In this document: one piece after another, positions 24,052 to 58,181 of the stretch | How the letters are laid out: each line of letters opens with the position of its first letter | Position numbering within the stretch: the stretch's first letter is position 1 | DNA from: Scylla paramamosain | Taxonomy: Eukaryota; Arthropoda; Malacostraca; Decapoda; Portunidae | Assembly: GCF_035594125.1 (NCBI RefSeq) | Contig: NC_087183.1 | Location: forward strand, 5,870,868 to 5,934,867 | Direction of reading: 5' to 3' | Length of the DNA: 64,000 nt | Position numbers and translations under genes: made by a program | Notes under the pieces: model-generated | Seen by the model: the letters and a program-made list of their open reading frames with translations, nothing else | Told to the model about the DNA's origin: nothing | Databases searched by the model: none

Positions 24052-24490
24052 GAATATCTTTTATCCTTGAGGGAGTCCATAATTGCCAAAGAAGCCATAA
24101 TGTGGCCATGAGCAGAGGATGTTGTCCTCATTCATGATGACGGGCTGCAGTCCAGGTGGAAACTTGGTATAATCATCAGCCTACTTGTGGGATGGGAGTG
24201 GTTAGTAATGGTAATGGGCATAAAGACCTCCTTGGGCACAGCCACTCATCCCATTGCCAGATTGTACCCACTTGAACAAAGTTTGGTAGATGTAACACCC
24301 TCTGCTGATAATGTCCAGCTCCAGGGGCCCATCTGTAAACAACGACCCCTGTGACAAGCAGTAAAATGCTCAGCAGACTTGTGGAAATCTAAATTTAAAG
24401 CCAGTCAAATTTAACTTTGTTTCCCCATGATTTTATATATATATGTAAATATTTGTACTGTTTTTTTTCTCTGTGGTGGGAATATGTTTG
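24052..24490 (+). pseudogene. BEL-2: right part, integrase C-terminal domain
   Basis: The frame interrupted at 8590 resumes here without a shift: Y-L-L-S-L-R-E-S, then E-D-V-V-L-I-H-D-D (about 24115), R-W-K-L-G-I-I and R-P-like I-A-R-L-Y-P-L-E (about 24260). That is the typical end of a BEL/Pao integrase. A C-G-G-N-M block near 24474-24488 matches the usual pol C-terminus and polypurine tract before the 3' LTR. One stop codon is seen in the domain (24106). Confidence 0.8.
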
Positions 24491-25607
24491 TTTTACTGTT
24501 AAGGATCCAGGGTCAAACAGGATCCAAACTCCTGGACCCGAGTTTTTATGAGCCTACTCCGCTTATGGCTTAGACAGTTACACTTAAGGGTCAGTCACAG
24601 TTACAATCCTGCTACCATGCAATGCAGTCACTCCATTCCCACTCAGTCTACTACTTCAGGTGGACATTCCAACCAATATTCCAGCTATGTACTCAGATTA
24701 GTCAGCAGCCAGTGTACTTTTAGGTACTTAGCTAAGCCATAGGTGTGCACTAGTACAAGGTAACCTGGCTTTGGTGTCTGTATGTTAACGTTAAACCACT
24801 ATTCTATGTAGATGATTTTTTAGTATTTATTTTCCCTTTACTAAGAACACATTAGGCTCCACTTTGTTAGGCTGAGCTACTTTGGAGAGAACATGTGGCA
24901 ATTTGTCCAGACATAGACATAGTATACCAATACAATTACATATGTATTACTTAATGAAGATTGCTAGTGCTGCTACTAGTTTAATCTCATTTTAGGCCAT
25001 TCGTAAGTACACTAAGAAATTGATATGAAGGTGGGATAAATCTTGAATCGTAAGGGCCTTTCACCAAGTATCAAACTCCTCCCTGGGAGAACAGAATAGC
25101 ACCTTAGATAGTGAGACCATGACAATCATCTTGGGGCTTTCATGCTTCCAGTCACAAGTCACAACACTGCATGCATTACTTTCTCTGGTAATGTATTTCA
25201 TGAATAAGACACTGAAGACATGCCTCTTTCTGTTCATTCCTTCAGTCTTGGTTGTCTAACATTATTGCTGTCCATATCTGATTCATGTAGATTATAATGA
25301 GACTGAAAATCTGTGGTGGATAATAATGTCTTCTTCCCTCCCACCTTTGTCCATACTGCCTTGCCCTCACTTCCCTCTGCCCAGACCACCATTATACCAT
25401 TACCACCTCTCAGTTACTGACCTTAAGGATAACTACCAATTTTCTCATTAGGTGCCAGGGGTAAACATACACTAAGAACATGTAATATTTATTAAAATTA
25501 GGCTTTTATCATGCTATAATGTATGGAATGTTTTCATCAGGTTAGTAGTGTTGCTATGCAGTCTGCATTACAGTTAACAGCCTGGTAACAACACAGCACA
25601 ACAATAA

Positions 25608-25610
<3 letters not shown>

Positions 25611-25695
<85 letters not shown>
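25611..25695. repeat. (TA)n microsatellite
   Basis: About 42 uninterrupted TA units. Confidence 0.95.
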
Positions 25696-25698
<3 letters not shown>

Positions 25699-26933
25699 AT
25701 TTTGATCAGCAGGTAGTCCAATATTATTTAGACAACATACATGAAATTCTGAACATGTATCAACTAGGTATATAACAGCATTTGTTAGTTAAATATTATA
25801 ACATGGCAATATCATTTGTCTCCTCAGTGTTCTGTACACTTACAATTAGTGCGAACTCTCAGGATAACTGTGAGAACCAGATGAACTGAACTGTTGTATC
25901 CACAGTATTCAGTTTTCTGTATATATGGTATTAATATCAAAATAAGTCGTAATGAAATACTAAGCACAGTGAACCACATGTTGAGTGTCTTAACACAAAA
26001 CTGTCACTGCACAACTCACACTATGTAACACTCCCATCAGTCATTAAGTTGACAATTATGCAACATTTCCATTTCCATCAGTCATTACTTGTAGAAGAGG
26101 GAAGCAAGGAAAACTAATCAGATCAGTATATAAATAATTCAATCACAAACTCCGCATTAATCTTGGAAAATATAGTCATTACTTGTGCACAGATCAACAG
26201 GTGGATGCAAGCAAAAGTATTTTTGCTTAGCATCACTAAGATCACAATAGAAATTCTACAAGGACTTTATGCTTTCCTCATACATCAAGCAAAATAAATA
26301 CTTTAATGCACATTGCAACATTTCACATACATACCATGTACTTATCACAGACACATTATTTCAATTTTGTATTGCATTCATAGTGGTAACATTCATCTCT
26401 GGTCATCCATATGTGGTTACATCTGGTTTTGAAAGGTAAGTGTCATGTATGTGATCAACTTACAGTAGCCACACCTGGCCGTACTATGCACCATTAAACA
26501 ATGTTGTTTTCTGATCACATTATTACCATTTGTATTTGTATTGCACACCCACCTGACTCGGCAGGACTGGCCAGTCACTGCCTTGCAATGGACACATGAC
26601 TGTCATTGTGCTACAATATCTTGTAAAATATGCTCTGCAGATGACCAAGACTGATTGTGCAACCAATTTGGATGGAAGCATTTTGTTTCAAGTGTGAATT
26701 TGCACAACCTTAAATATATACGTACTTGTCTGGACGGCACCAAAGTAAAGATTAATCTGGTTGAGGTAATAACTGCAATGTATTAATTATTAACAACTTT
26801 TGTCACTTTTACTTTACTCCCAGATATTTGGAAGAACAGTCTGGTTCACCAGTATCTGGATTATGAATCTGGTTAAACATTCACACTATATTTTACATCA
26901 GTTCCTAGATTAGAATGCCCATATTTCATTTAC

Positions 26934-26934
<1 letters not shown>

Positions 26935-26988
<54 letters not shown>
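26935..26988. repeat. (CA)n microsatellite
   Basis: About 27 CA units. Confidence 0.95.
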
Positions 26989-26991
<3 letters not shown>

Positions 26992-29046
26992 ATTACTAAT
27001 AAATGCTTTGCATACTGCTTCACCTTGAATGGAAATTCTTAAACTAAAATGAGTTGCAATGCACATTCCTGAACCACAAGAGCAGAGTACAACTACATTT
27101 ATACAAGTTTATCTCCACTTTTCATTATAAATAACTGACATTCTACAAAGCTGATTTTTCCTTAATTACAATATGTAATAAGATTACAACTAATATCAAA
27201 CAAGGTACATTAGCCCTCAACATTTTTCATTCTGACATGACAAATGTTAACCAGATGGTTGGCACAGTTTTATTACTGGTATGGAAATGTGTAGGAAGAC
27301 AATGGATCACAGCATGACCATAAGTCAATAATGCAGGGAGGGAGTGTGATGTGCCAAGTACATATATACATTTGGAAAAGGAAACTGGAGACTTATTGGG
27401 ATTATCCACTTGGAATTCATGAAAGCAGGTAAAGATGATAATCAAATAGATGTGGAATGTGTGAACACTTAAGCCTGTAAGATAAGCACCTATACCACAA
27501 GCAGTATACTGCTTTGATAGCATCACAGCATCTGCTTTGGAATCAATGAAGAAGATAACACACCAATTTCAGTTTTTCTTTGACAACAATTATTGCTCTT
27601 TTGCTCTTTCACTGTGAGAAAGTGATGCATACATAGGAAGAGGAACTATTACACATCGTGTTATCAGTATAAATTATCGCTTACTATGTGAAAGATGGTA
27701 TTTGGGGCATCATGATGTTCTGATCAGATAATTAGGCAAATCTTTTTTACCAATACCATCAATAATTATTCATTGCATTTACTTTATCACCTAGGGTTTG
27801 TTTTTCAGCAAACCTGGCAAAACTACACCTAAAACTCCAAATGCTATAAGGAATGGCATACAAATCTCAAGTAACATGCTTATTTTACAGTAATGAGAAC
27901 ACTTTTATACATTCATAATTCTTTTCTTGTTTAAAAGTGAGAATAGAATCCAAGTTAAGCATACATGACAGCCTTCTCTTATTAAGAAACTGCTGTGTGG
28001 ATCAAATCTGCAACTCTGAACTATATAGTCCCAGCAATTCGTTTAAGGAGTTGCTACAACAGAAATTTTAAAAAGCATGCCAAGGCATCTCAAAACAAGG
28101 CAGTCTGTGGCCAGGGTATCCCTCTCTTCACTGACTCACTATGATCACCCAACCACTACAGATGGGACAATATCATTATCATGTATGTAGGTAGAATTCA
28201 GTATAGAAATGTATAGATGTAGTAGCTGAGCTATGTTAAATATGGTAGAGCATTAACAGAGACATTAGGGAAAGGTCAGTATCATAAGCATTGTTCTTGC
28301 ATTGCATCTCATGTTAACTCACATGTACTGTGTTTCAGCACACAACAACTGGAGCAGTAGAAGTCACACACCAGGATCACCTCTACAAACTCCTCTCACT
28401 GCAACAACCTAAAGTAAAATTAAGTTTTTAAAGATTTTAAAGGCAGAAACAAATGCACAGCCAATTAACCCTTAATTACTGAATGTTACCCCATCCGTCT
28501 CCCACACCAAATTTTTTGTGCACTTCTCTTAATATTGTGGGTTTAGGTTATATTTGTCCTTACACTTTTATTAAGCCATATAAATTTTTCATGTGTTCAA
28601 GTAAATTTTGGTCACAAGATGTATGTTATATGAAATAAAATCATGAGTGTTAATGAATGGGATGCATGAAGTGGCAGTGATTGTATTTGGGCATCATTAC
28701 TTATCTTATTTTCCTCATTACTGCTCATCTTGCTGTTATTCTCTGGCACATATTCTTCACTTAAGTAACTTGTGATGTCATCTGAGTTTCATTATCATCT
28801 GACCCTTGTTACTTAATTTCAAAGATCACTGCACACTTGTACTTGCTTGAATGGAAACAAAGATGACATGCTACAACACGTGTCAATCACACACTGCATG
28901 GCATCACCACCCACATCTGCCTTGAAATACAACTTGTGTCAAGGTGCCAATTTGGCATTTTTTGTCATAAAAATCATACAAACCAATAAAATGAAGCCCC
29001 ATGTATTGTGAGTTAAGTGATGTCATCGGTCCCTAACAGTGAAATA

Positions 29047-30389
29047 CACTGCTGGTCAGAGCGGAAGGCATGAGAGGGACTGTGCCTTCTGCTCTGACCA
29101 AATTTAAATTACACGCTCTAACTTTAAATCTTAAAGTGGGATTTGGTGAATGTCAACATCTAGCAACTCTTCAGCTCTAGTAGTAGTAGACAAAGTAGAT
29201 GATGTATTTTCTTTGTGCTCACCCATGTCATATGTTGCCTCTTGTTTGAATTTTTCTTGTCCCTCTCAGCCTGTTTTTTTTTGTGGTTGCGTAGGCATAC
29301 CATCCTGCCCTGTTACTACCCATTATGGGGCCTAGAAAACTTCTTACTAAAACTCAAATTTTATTCATATGTGCCTTAGTAAGGGAGAATAAATTGAATA
29401 AGGAAATAGCTGCAAACACTGGTTTAGCCCTCAGAACTGTTTAACAATGGACCAAAACTTATTGGGATGGATGCTTTCCCACCACCTCACAAGCCAGCAG
29501 GGCGTAAGTGTGGTGTGGGCCAGAGGACTCTGCATGTTGTTCACAGGCAATTTGAGGTCCACCCTCACAAAACCAGCAGGGGACTTAAGGCCAGGAACCC
29601 TGCTTTGCTGGCTTGGGTAAGTGAGAGGACTGTACACAGATATGTGAAGCGTGACTTGAGATATTGTAATTGCCATGCAGTGTCAGAACCTTGGGTTACA
29701 TGTGCTCTGTGTCTGAAAAGGCTTGCTTTTGTGTCTCAACACAAGGAATGGGACTTAAACAAATAGTGTTGGATACTTTGGGTCAGATGAGGCATGGTTT
29801 CAAGTTACAGACAACCAGAGAAACCATGTGTACTGCAGACCAGGTACTAACGCTTATGACCCCTGCTACACAAAACACATTGTAAAACACCCAGACTCTT
29901 TGATGGTGTGGGATAATTTTTCTTTTTATGGTCTTGGGAAATTAGTGTTTTTGCAAAAAAAATCTTTGGATGAACCAGAATAACTACTTTGAACTAATTG
30001 TTGATACCTTCAAGTAAGATGGTGCACCATGCCATACTGCAAAGTTAATTGTTAACTGGTTTGATTTCTGCAATGGTCTGCAAATTCACCACACCTTAAC
30101 CCCATAGAAAATTTGTAGGCGAACATTAAATTTAAACTAAAGGACAGAGATACCTCCTCCCTCCCACTCCTCCAAGCTGCTGTTCAGGATGTATGAGACA
30201 ATATTAGCCCTCAGTATCTCCAATACCTGGCTGATTCACACCTCAAAAGACTCCAAAAGATCAGGAAGGTAGAAGGGTACCCTACCAATTACTAGTTTAG
30301 GTGAGTACCCACATTGAAATGTATTTTCTATGCCATTAATCTCCCTCTTAGGGTCCCAAATCTCGTGCCTTCTGCTCTGACTAGTAGTG
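29047..30389 (+). mobile_element. Tc1/mariner element (1343 bp) with inactive transposase
   Basis: TA flanks at 29045-29046 and 30390-30391. The inverted ends start CACTGCTGGTCAGAGC and CACTACTAGTCAGAGC and stay similar for about 29 bases (roughly 25 matches). Size, TA target and coding content fit the Tc1 branch. The left end carries an additional self-complementary hairpin at 29054-29099, so the start of the TIR is duplicated in inverted form on that side. It lies downstream of the PPP1R16-like gene. Confidence 0.9.
29325..30295 (+). pseudogene. Tc1-like DDE transposase, degraded
   Basis: It opens M-G-P-R-K-L-L-T-K-T-Q, then an H-T-H-like region. The second half shows M-V-W-D-N-F-S-F-Y-G, N-Q-N-N-Y-F-E-L, then D-G-A-P-C-H-T-A-K (second catalytic Asp, about 30020), I-E-N-L-W-like I-E-N-L-x (about 30107) and a final E-G-Y-P-T-N-Y. 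These are Tc1/mariner landmarks. Stops at 29442 and several later breaks remove activity. About 320 codons in total, a usual size for the family. Confidence 0.85.
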
Positions 30390-30391
30390 TA

Positions 30392-31542
30392 TGGTTAAAT
30401 CATTATATAAGGGGTTAATAGTAACTCTCTAACACTACCTTGCTTGTCAGGAATTTAACCAAGCAGGGCAAGGCATTGAAAAATTAACACCATGAATTTA
30501 AAGTTTTGTTGGAGTCTTGCCATGCATTGAAACCTTTATGCACTTTATGAATTAAATAAGTTTTCAATACCAAAATCTTAACAGACCTCACAGCTATTAA
30601 CATCAACTACTGCATAATGATCTGGCCAGGCAGTGAAGTACTCAAGCATTCTATCTCAAAATTTTAAGTATTTTCTTGGCATAAAAATTGTACTTCTGTA
30701 TCAGTAGTCAGCATGTCATTTAGTTGTATTTGAAAATATTTTCATTTATTTTCTGACTTGCTATGCTTTAAAGGATATTGTAGTCTTTTTGGTGTACTAT
30801 GAGCACTTTCAGCTTCACATAAACAAAGCTCAGCCTGTATAAACAGACTATCAGCAATGTGGTACAACTCTCATCTCAAGAGTAAGGGTTTAACTGAACC
30901 AGCTTAATCTGGTTTACATCCCTTATACACCAACAAATAAAAAAAGCTTATTCAGCACAGTAAAATTATTACTTTACTTTTTGAAGGCAATTATAGCACC
31001 TTTCCATTATTTCATCCAAAGAACACAAATTATTAGTGCACTAAATATTTGTTACAGATATTTGGGAATGATGAATGAAATGACTTCAAATTATAAGTGT
31101 AACACTATCTCTAAATATATTTTGGAATGAAACTTTAAAAGGGCAAGACTAACCATGCAGCACATAAAATGAGCAAGGATGTGAAGCTTGGGTGTTGCAT
31201 CAGACACACTGAAGAGGAATGTCCAATCAGATTACCCAAGAGGAATGTGTAGATGAATGAGCAAATATTGACCAGAATGCACTGTAGCTGTGATGCACTA
31301 TAACCAGCATACATTTCTACTGGCATGACATATTATTTTCATGTTGAATACACATTGAAAAGATTCACACCTAGTAAATAATTTCATACAATATGTGGTC
31401 AGTCACCTTAAAACAGTCAGTAACAGCACTACTTTGTTAATTTCTGAAGTACCACCACATGGCCTATGTAAGTCTTGATACATTTTCATTTGTACTGCCT
31501 TTAGTCTTTGTTCCAATAACTGGAACACACACTTTCAACACC
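30392..31542. other. 3' flank and probable 3' UTR of the PPP1R16-like gene
   Basis: AT-rich with no credible frame. On the minus strand AATAAA occurs at 30750-30745, about 0.8 kb past the stop codon, and could be the polyadenylation signal. Nothing proves it is used. Confidence 0.4.
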
Positions 31543-51173
<19,631 letters not shown>

Positions 51174-51238
51174 GGTGTTGTTGAAGGTGGTGCTTGTAGT
51201 GGTGAAGGCTGCACAGGGCTCACAGGCACCCGACTAGT

Positions 51239-52427
51239 CTGATGAGGAATGTGAAGGTTGCATTTTGGAATGCGTGCATCATTTTTTAGCTTTTGTTGTT
51301 GCTGTTATTGTGTTAACCAAATGTGAACTTGGTATTCTCAGTGGTCTACATACCACATGGTTACTCACTTCACTGTCATACATCACAACCATGAGCTGTT
51401 CAGTCATTAAGATACTTTTATACACAAGCTACAGGCAAAACTATTATCAAATAGTCAATGGAAGCTCTTGCATATTCCAGTTCCACTTCATAAGCACCTC
51501 ATCATTCAAGATTGGGCATGTTTCACTTTTGCACATACACACACACACTAGTCATCTTCACCAACAGTCTGTCATGGAAGTTTTGTGCAAACACATATTC
51601 AAGATTCCACTGTGAGCATCTTTTTGTCCTCAATTTTCTTTGTGTTGGTTGTTAGGCTTTTTTTTTTTTCTGCAAAATCAAAAGATGATTTAGTGCATCA
51701 CAAAAAAAAAAAAAAAAAAAAAGATAAACAATACATTTAAGTGGTAATTATGAATTATAAACATGGCAAGTGGGATATAATCTTACAAAGTGGGATAAAA
51801 TGAAAAGACAAAAAATAGCATCTATAAACATGATTACGAGATGGAAAAGGTAATTATCAGTAAAGGTAGGGAAAAAATTTGGGAATGACATTTTCAAATG
51901 ATCACTGGAGAATAATAAGACAAAATAGCAAGTAAAACTCTCAAACTTTGAGAACATAAGAGTGGATAAGGAAAGAGACTGTAACAACATGCCAAAGACC
52001 TGAACATGCAGCAGTGTGTGTCACATTATGAGAAAGACTGTATCCAACTTGAATCCTATCATATTAAGAATGAATGTCTGGGCTGCAGCTTCTAACCATA
52101 AAAATGAGAAAGGTGAGAGGACTTAACTGTTGTGTTCAGAGTAATGGAGAATGAATTAAATAGAAAGGACCTGTGTGTGTGTGTGTACAATGATATGGAT
52201 AAGGGAAGACACAGAAGAAAACTGAAGAGGACTACTTGTAACAGAGACACCTAACAGTTTTCCTCACAGAAATATGAAAGCCTGTAATAATTTTGATAAG
52301 AGAGTGGTCAATGCAAATAAGTATGCATGACTTTTAATAAAAGTTGATACTAATAATTGATATGGAGGCAGGATAGTATGAGCATAGTTGTTTACTTACA
52401 TGTCACACTCATATAAATACAAGTATT

Positions 52428-52463
<36 letters not shown>

Positions 52464-52697
52464 GCACTCTGTTCTAATCTTGTTTATATAATTCATAGAG
52501 GTATGTCAGTACTATTTACTTGAAACATGACTGGTGTCAGCACTAAATCCTGCGTGACACCTCTGGTCATCAGTCTCTAATAGATATTTCAATCCTCAGA
52601 ACATTCTTACTCCCTTTTTATCTTTTCACTGGATGCCTAATTTAATTTAATCTTCTCTTCTTCACAGTCATTCACATTAAAGACATAAAGGAGACAT

Positions 52698-52793
<96 letters not shown>

Positions 52794-52999
52794 GTAGAAA
52801 ATATCCCCAAAAGAAAGATGACAAGTGGTGTCTCACAGCACTCAAGTGTTGGCACCACCACAAGGAAATAAATCCATATTAATGTTACCAGATAAAGTCT
52901 AAAAATACTGTTTAAACGAAAAATAAGTATGGAATTACAGGAAGAGACAAAATCATTTGAATGGAGTCATGATAGATGTAATTCTATGCATAAAAATCT

Positions 53000-53035
<36 letters not shown>

Positions 53036-53760
53036 GTAAAAAAAGGCCTAACTGGGAACACAGCCTAACTAGAATTAAAAACTTGTAAGTAAACTAAGGA
53101 GGAGGATTCAGAGTTGCTATGAATAAATGAATATCACTAAGACTAAATGAATATGTAACGGGTATAAGCTGTTAGCGAAATGAGTGTCCTTTCATGACAT
53201 CAATGACATCATTCATGACTAAATGCTTCACTATATGCAGTAGTAACATGGATTCTCTACTTAAAAAAAAAAAAGTTGAAAAGATAAAACAAAAAGTAAG
53301 AAAGAGCAGGAGTACGAAGGGTGTTTAGCTGAGATATGATGTAGTTACATCAACATTTTATAAGATACAGTAATCAAAATTAGGAAAAACAAATATGAAT
53401 AGGTATGATGAATAACTGTCCCCATATTTGTGTGTGTGTGTGTGTATACCAAGTCACCAACAAGGGGACAAATGCAAAAAATTATGTAACAAAAGTAAAA
53501 TAAATAAATAAAATAAATAATTGAAAAAAATTCCAGACATTACATCAGTGAACCATTATCATTTGAAGATGTGGCAAACCCTAGGATTACTAAAAAGAAT
53601 GGTATGGTAATCTTATTAGAATATGTAAGGGAACAATAAATGTCTTAATCCTGTAAAAACTAAAATAAGGTACGAATATTGAATAGCACGCACGCACACA
53701 CAAAAATATAAATGCAGACAATATCCTGTTCAGTTTATCATGTATCATATTAGCAAACAG
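51239..53760. other. Presumed 5' intron of the PPP1R16-like gene
   Basis: No protein-like frame. It contains poly(A) runs at 51702-51722 and 52999-53033, a short CA run at 52434-52459 and a GA tract listed separately. It is intronic if the first exon lies in the CpG-rich island near 54 kb. Confidence 0.5.
52700..52790. repeat. (GA)n microsatellite
   Basis: About 45 GA units. Confidence 0.95.
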
Positions 53761-53879
53761 CACTTAATAACCCAGTAAGCAATCGATCAAGTGTGCAGGC
53801 TTCAGTGCGAAAACACCACTTGTCGAGTATTTCATTCTGTCAATCATGTAGTACAACAAGAGGCAGGTGCAGGATATCA

Positions 53880-54530
53880 CACTCGGCCTGTACAGATGTG
53901 GCGCGGAGTGGGAATGTCCACGGGTGATGACTGGGATGTAAGGGATTCCATGGCGGTGGTGGTGGCGGTGTTTGAAGGCCACATCAAGGGTTTGTGGAGG
54001 CCGTGGCGCCCTAACCACCGCTGAGATAGGCTGGGCAAGGCAGCTCCCGTCCGCCCTTGAACCCCCGCCCCCCGCCTTCACAGCCACAGCCACACACAGG
54101 TTCCCTTTGTCGCAACACACACGTTACAGCTCCGGGCCACCACCACCCCCACCGTCCCCTGCTGCCCCGCCCCCCACACCCACCAGCACAGCACACCACA
54201 CTGCCAGCACACCGCCACCACCATCACAGCCTGACGTGAACCTGTGTTGCTGTGATCACACCTGTGCACCACCCACACCTCTGCCGCACACCGCCCACGC
54301 CCACTATGCACCCGCTCACCTCACACCGCCGCAGCACCTGATAACGCCACGAACTGTTATGACTGGTGGCGCTTTATCACAACATACACAACACAATAAC
54401 AACACACAGGAAGGCTCACGTGGCAGAGCGGCCGTGTACTCCCCCTCCTGCTGCTGCCGCCACACTGTCGCTGCCGCGGCCTGCCTCCCGGGTGACGTCA
54501 CGCTTCATGATGGCCGCTCGGGAAGCACTC
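53880..54530 (-). promoter_or_regulatory. CpG- and GC-rich island, candidate promoter/first exon of the PPP1R16-like gene
   Basis: A sharp GC-rich island in an AT-rich window. It holds the palindrome TGACGTCA (CRE-type, 54493-54500) and GATGGCCGC (54509-54517), which resembles a YY1/initiator element. On the minus strand GAG|GTGAGC at 54322-54314 is a good donor-like site for a first non-coding exon that could join the acceptor at 51239. No transcript evidence is available, and the orientation is inferred from the gene below it. Confidence 0.4.
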
Positions 54531-54535
54531 GCTGA

Positions 54536-56275
<1,740 letters not shown>

Positions 56276-57165
56276 GGCGGCTGCCTGACTGACTGGTTGG
56301 TTGGCTGGCTGACTAACTGGTTAACTTCCTGGTTGACTGACTTGGTGTTTGGCTGGATAGTTGAATGGATGAATGGCTGGGTGACTGACTAGATGATTGG
56401 CTAGCTGGCTGACAGATTGAATGGCCGATTGGATTACTAGCTGGCTAGCTGAATGACTGACTAGGTGAATGATTGGCTGGCTGAGTGACTGACTGAATGA
56501 CTGGTTGGCTGGCTGGCTGACTGACTGACTGGAAGAATTTCTCACTGGCTAGCTGACTAGATGAATGGTTGGCTGGTTGAATGACTGATTGGGTGAATGG
56601 CTGGCTTCTTGGCTGGCTGGCTGGCTGGCTGGCTGGGTGACTAGTTGGCTGGATGGCTGGCTAGCTGACTGACTGACTGACTGGGTGAATGACTGGCTGG
56701 CTGTCTTAGTGACTGATTGGGTGACTGACTGATTGACTGGATGACTGGCTGGCTGGCTGACTGACCGAGTGGCTGACTGGGTGAATGGCTGGCTGGCTGT
56801 CTGGGTGACTGACTGGGTGAGTGGTTAGTTGCTTGGCTGGCTGACTGGTGAATGGCTGGCTGGCTGATTGGGTGACTGTATGACTGGCTGACTGGTTGAC
56901 TGATTGACTGGCTAACTGACTGGGTGACTAGTTGGCTGGCTGGCTGGCTGACTGACTGGACTGACTGGACTGGCTGGCTGACTGGGTGACTGTATGACTG
57001 GCTGACTGGTTGACTGTATGACTGGCTGACTGGTTGACTGACTGACTGGCTAACTGACTGGGTGACTGACTGGCTGACTGGCCGGCTGGATGGCTGGTGA
57101 CTGGGTGAATGACTGACGGGTTGACTTGGTGAGTGGCTGAGTGGGTGAATGGTTGGCTGGCTAGC
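56276..57165. repeat. Degenerate tetranucleotide array, CTGG/CTGA type
   Basis: About 890 bp built of 4-bp words CTGG, CTGA, GTGA, ATGA and TTGG in irregular order, all sharing the TGR core. Larger duplicated phrases are visible: GACTGTATGACTGGCTGACT recurs at about 56874, 56990 and 57016. Confidence 0.92.
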
Positions 57166-57469
57166 GTGAGCTCGAACTGGCCACAGACGGTAAGAGTTTC
57201 GTAACTTATCGCCTCGAGTTTACAAAATCATCGCAGCTTTCGCCACGAACACAACATAACGCAATGATTAATGTTCTCTGCGAGTCACAGGGCGGCGAAG
57301 AGCGTGATGTATGGAGAGTTCAGGCGTTATTTTCTCGGAGTACAGGGAGCTAGCGGTGTGTCTGTCTGCTGACCACTCATCCCTACAGCCCGCGCAACGC
57401 AACGCACCGCGACACACATTTTTCCAGAGAGAATCTAACAGGTAGACTTTCATCCCCCCTTCCTCATTC

Positions 57470-57473
<4 letters not shown>

Positions 57474-57534
<61 letters not shown>

Positions 57535-57601
57535 CGTCTTCCATCTCATATCCCTTTCCTTCTTCCTGCTCCTCTTTCCCCTCATCTCCCTTTCCTTCCC
57601 C

Positions 57602-57680
<79 letters not shown>
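57474..57680. repeat. (CT)n tracts flanking a short unique segment
   Basis: Two CT tracts (57474-57531 and about 57605-57680) separated by a pyrimidine-rich segment. They lead into the macro-repeat below. Confidence 0.9.
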
Positions 57681-57682
<2 letters not shown>

Positions 57683-57771
57683 CTTTTCTTTGTCCTTTTC
57701 TTCTATTATCACCTTAGTAATCCTAGGTCAGGTCACCTTGTGAAGACCGCAAGGTCTGGCTGTGGCTTGGG

Positions 57772-57851
<80 letters not shown>

Positions 57852-57946
57852 CTTTTCTTTGTCCTTTTCTTCTATTATCACCTTAGTAATCCTAGGTCAG
57901 GTCACCTTGTGAAGACCGCAAGGTCTGCTGTGGCTTGGGTATCTGT

Positions 57947-58023
<77 letters not shown>

Positions 58024-58112
58024 CTTTTCTTTGTCCTTTTCTTCTATTATCACCTTAGTAATCCTATGGTCAGGTCACCTTGTGAAGACCGCAAGGTCTG
58101 CTGTGGCTTGGG

Positions 58113-58178
<66 letters not shown>
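57680..58178. repeat. Three-copy tandem macro-repeat, unit about 170 bp, with CT core
   Basis: Copies start with CCCCTTTTCTTTGTCC at 57680, 57849 and 58021. Each has about 97 bp of non-simple sequence, including GGTCACCTTGTGAAGACC and TGTGGCTTGGGTATCT, then a CT tract of about 60-75 bp. The unique parts are almost identical: they differ by a missing G, an added T and a short TGTAATT insertion. It therefore arose by recent duplication. Confidence 0.92.

Positions 58179-58181
<3 letters not shown>

Larger units (their letters stand above)
24491..29044. other. Non-coding flank
   Basis: The first few hundred bases may be the 3' LTR of BEL-2, but its end cannot be fixed without a second copy. The rest is AT-rich sequence with no frame above about 100 codons, no protein similarity I recognise and no tRNA-like fold. 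Microsatellites are listed separately. Confidence 0.6.

Noticed and set aside
28320..28430. Possible extra 3' exon on the minus strand (acceptor-like TTTACTTTAG near 28415)
   Set aside because: It encodes only a short peptide before a stop, and the gene already has a complete frame ending in a CaaX box at 31543.
53972..54535. 187-codon plus-strand frame rich in Pro, Thr and His
   Set aside because: Low-complexity composition from a GC-rich island, with no domain and no splice context.
56321..56545. Gln/Ser-rich minus-strand frame, resembling a low-complexity protein
   Set aside because: Regular translation of the CTGG/CTGA array. One of several frames that stay open by chance.
56276..57165. 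Possible CRISPR array
   Set aside because: The periodic structure is a 4-bp simple repeat without constant repeats and unique spacers, and the genome is eukaryotic.
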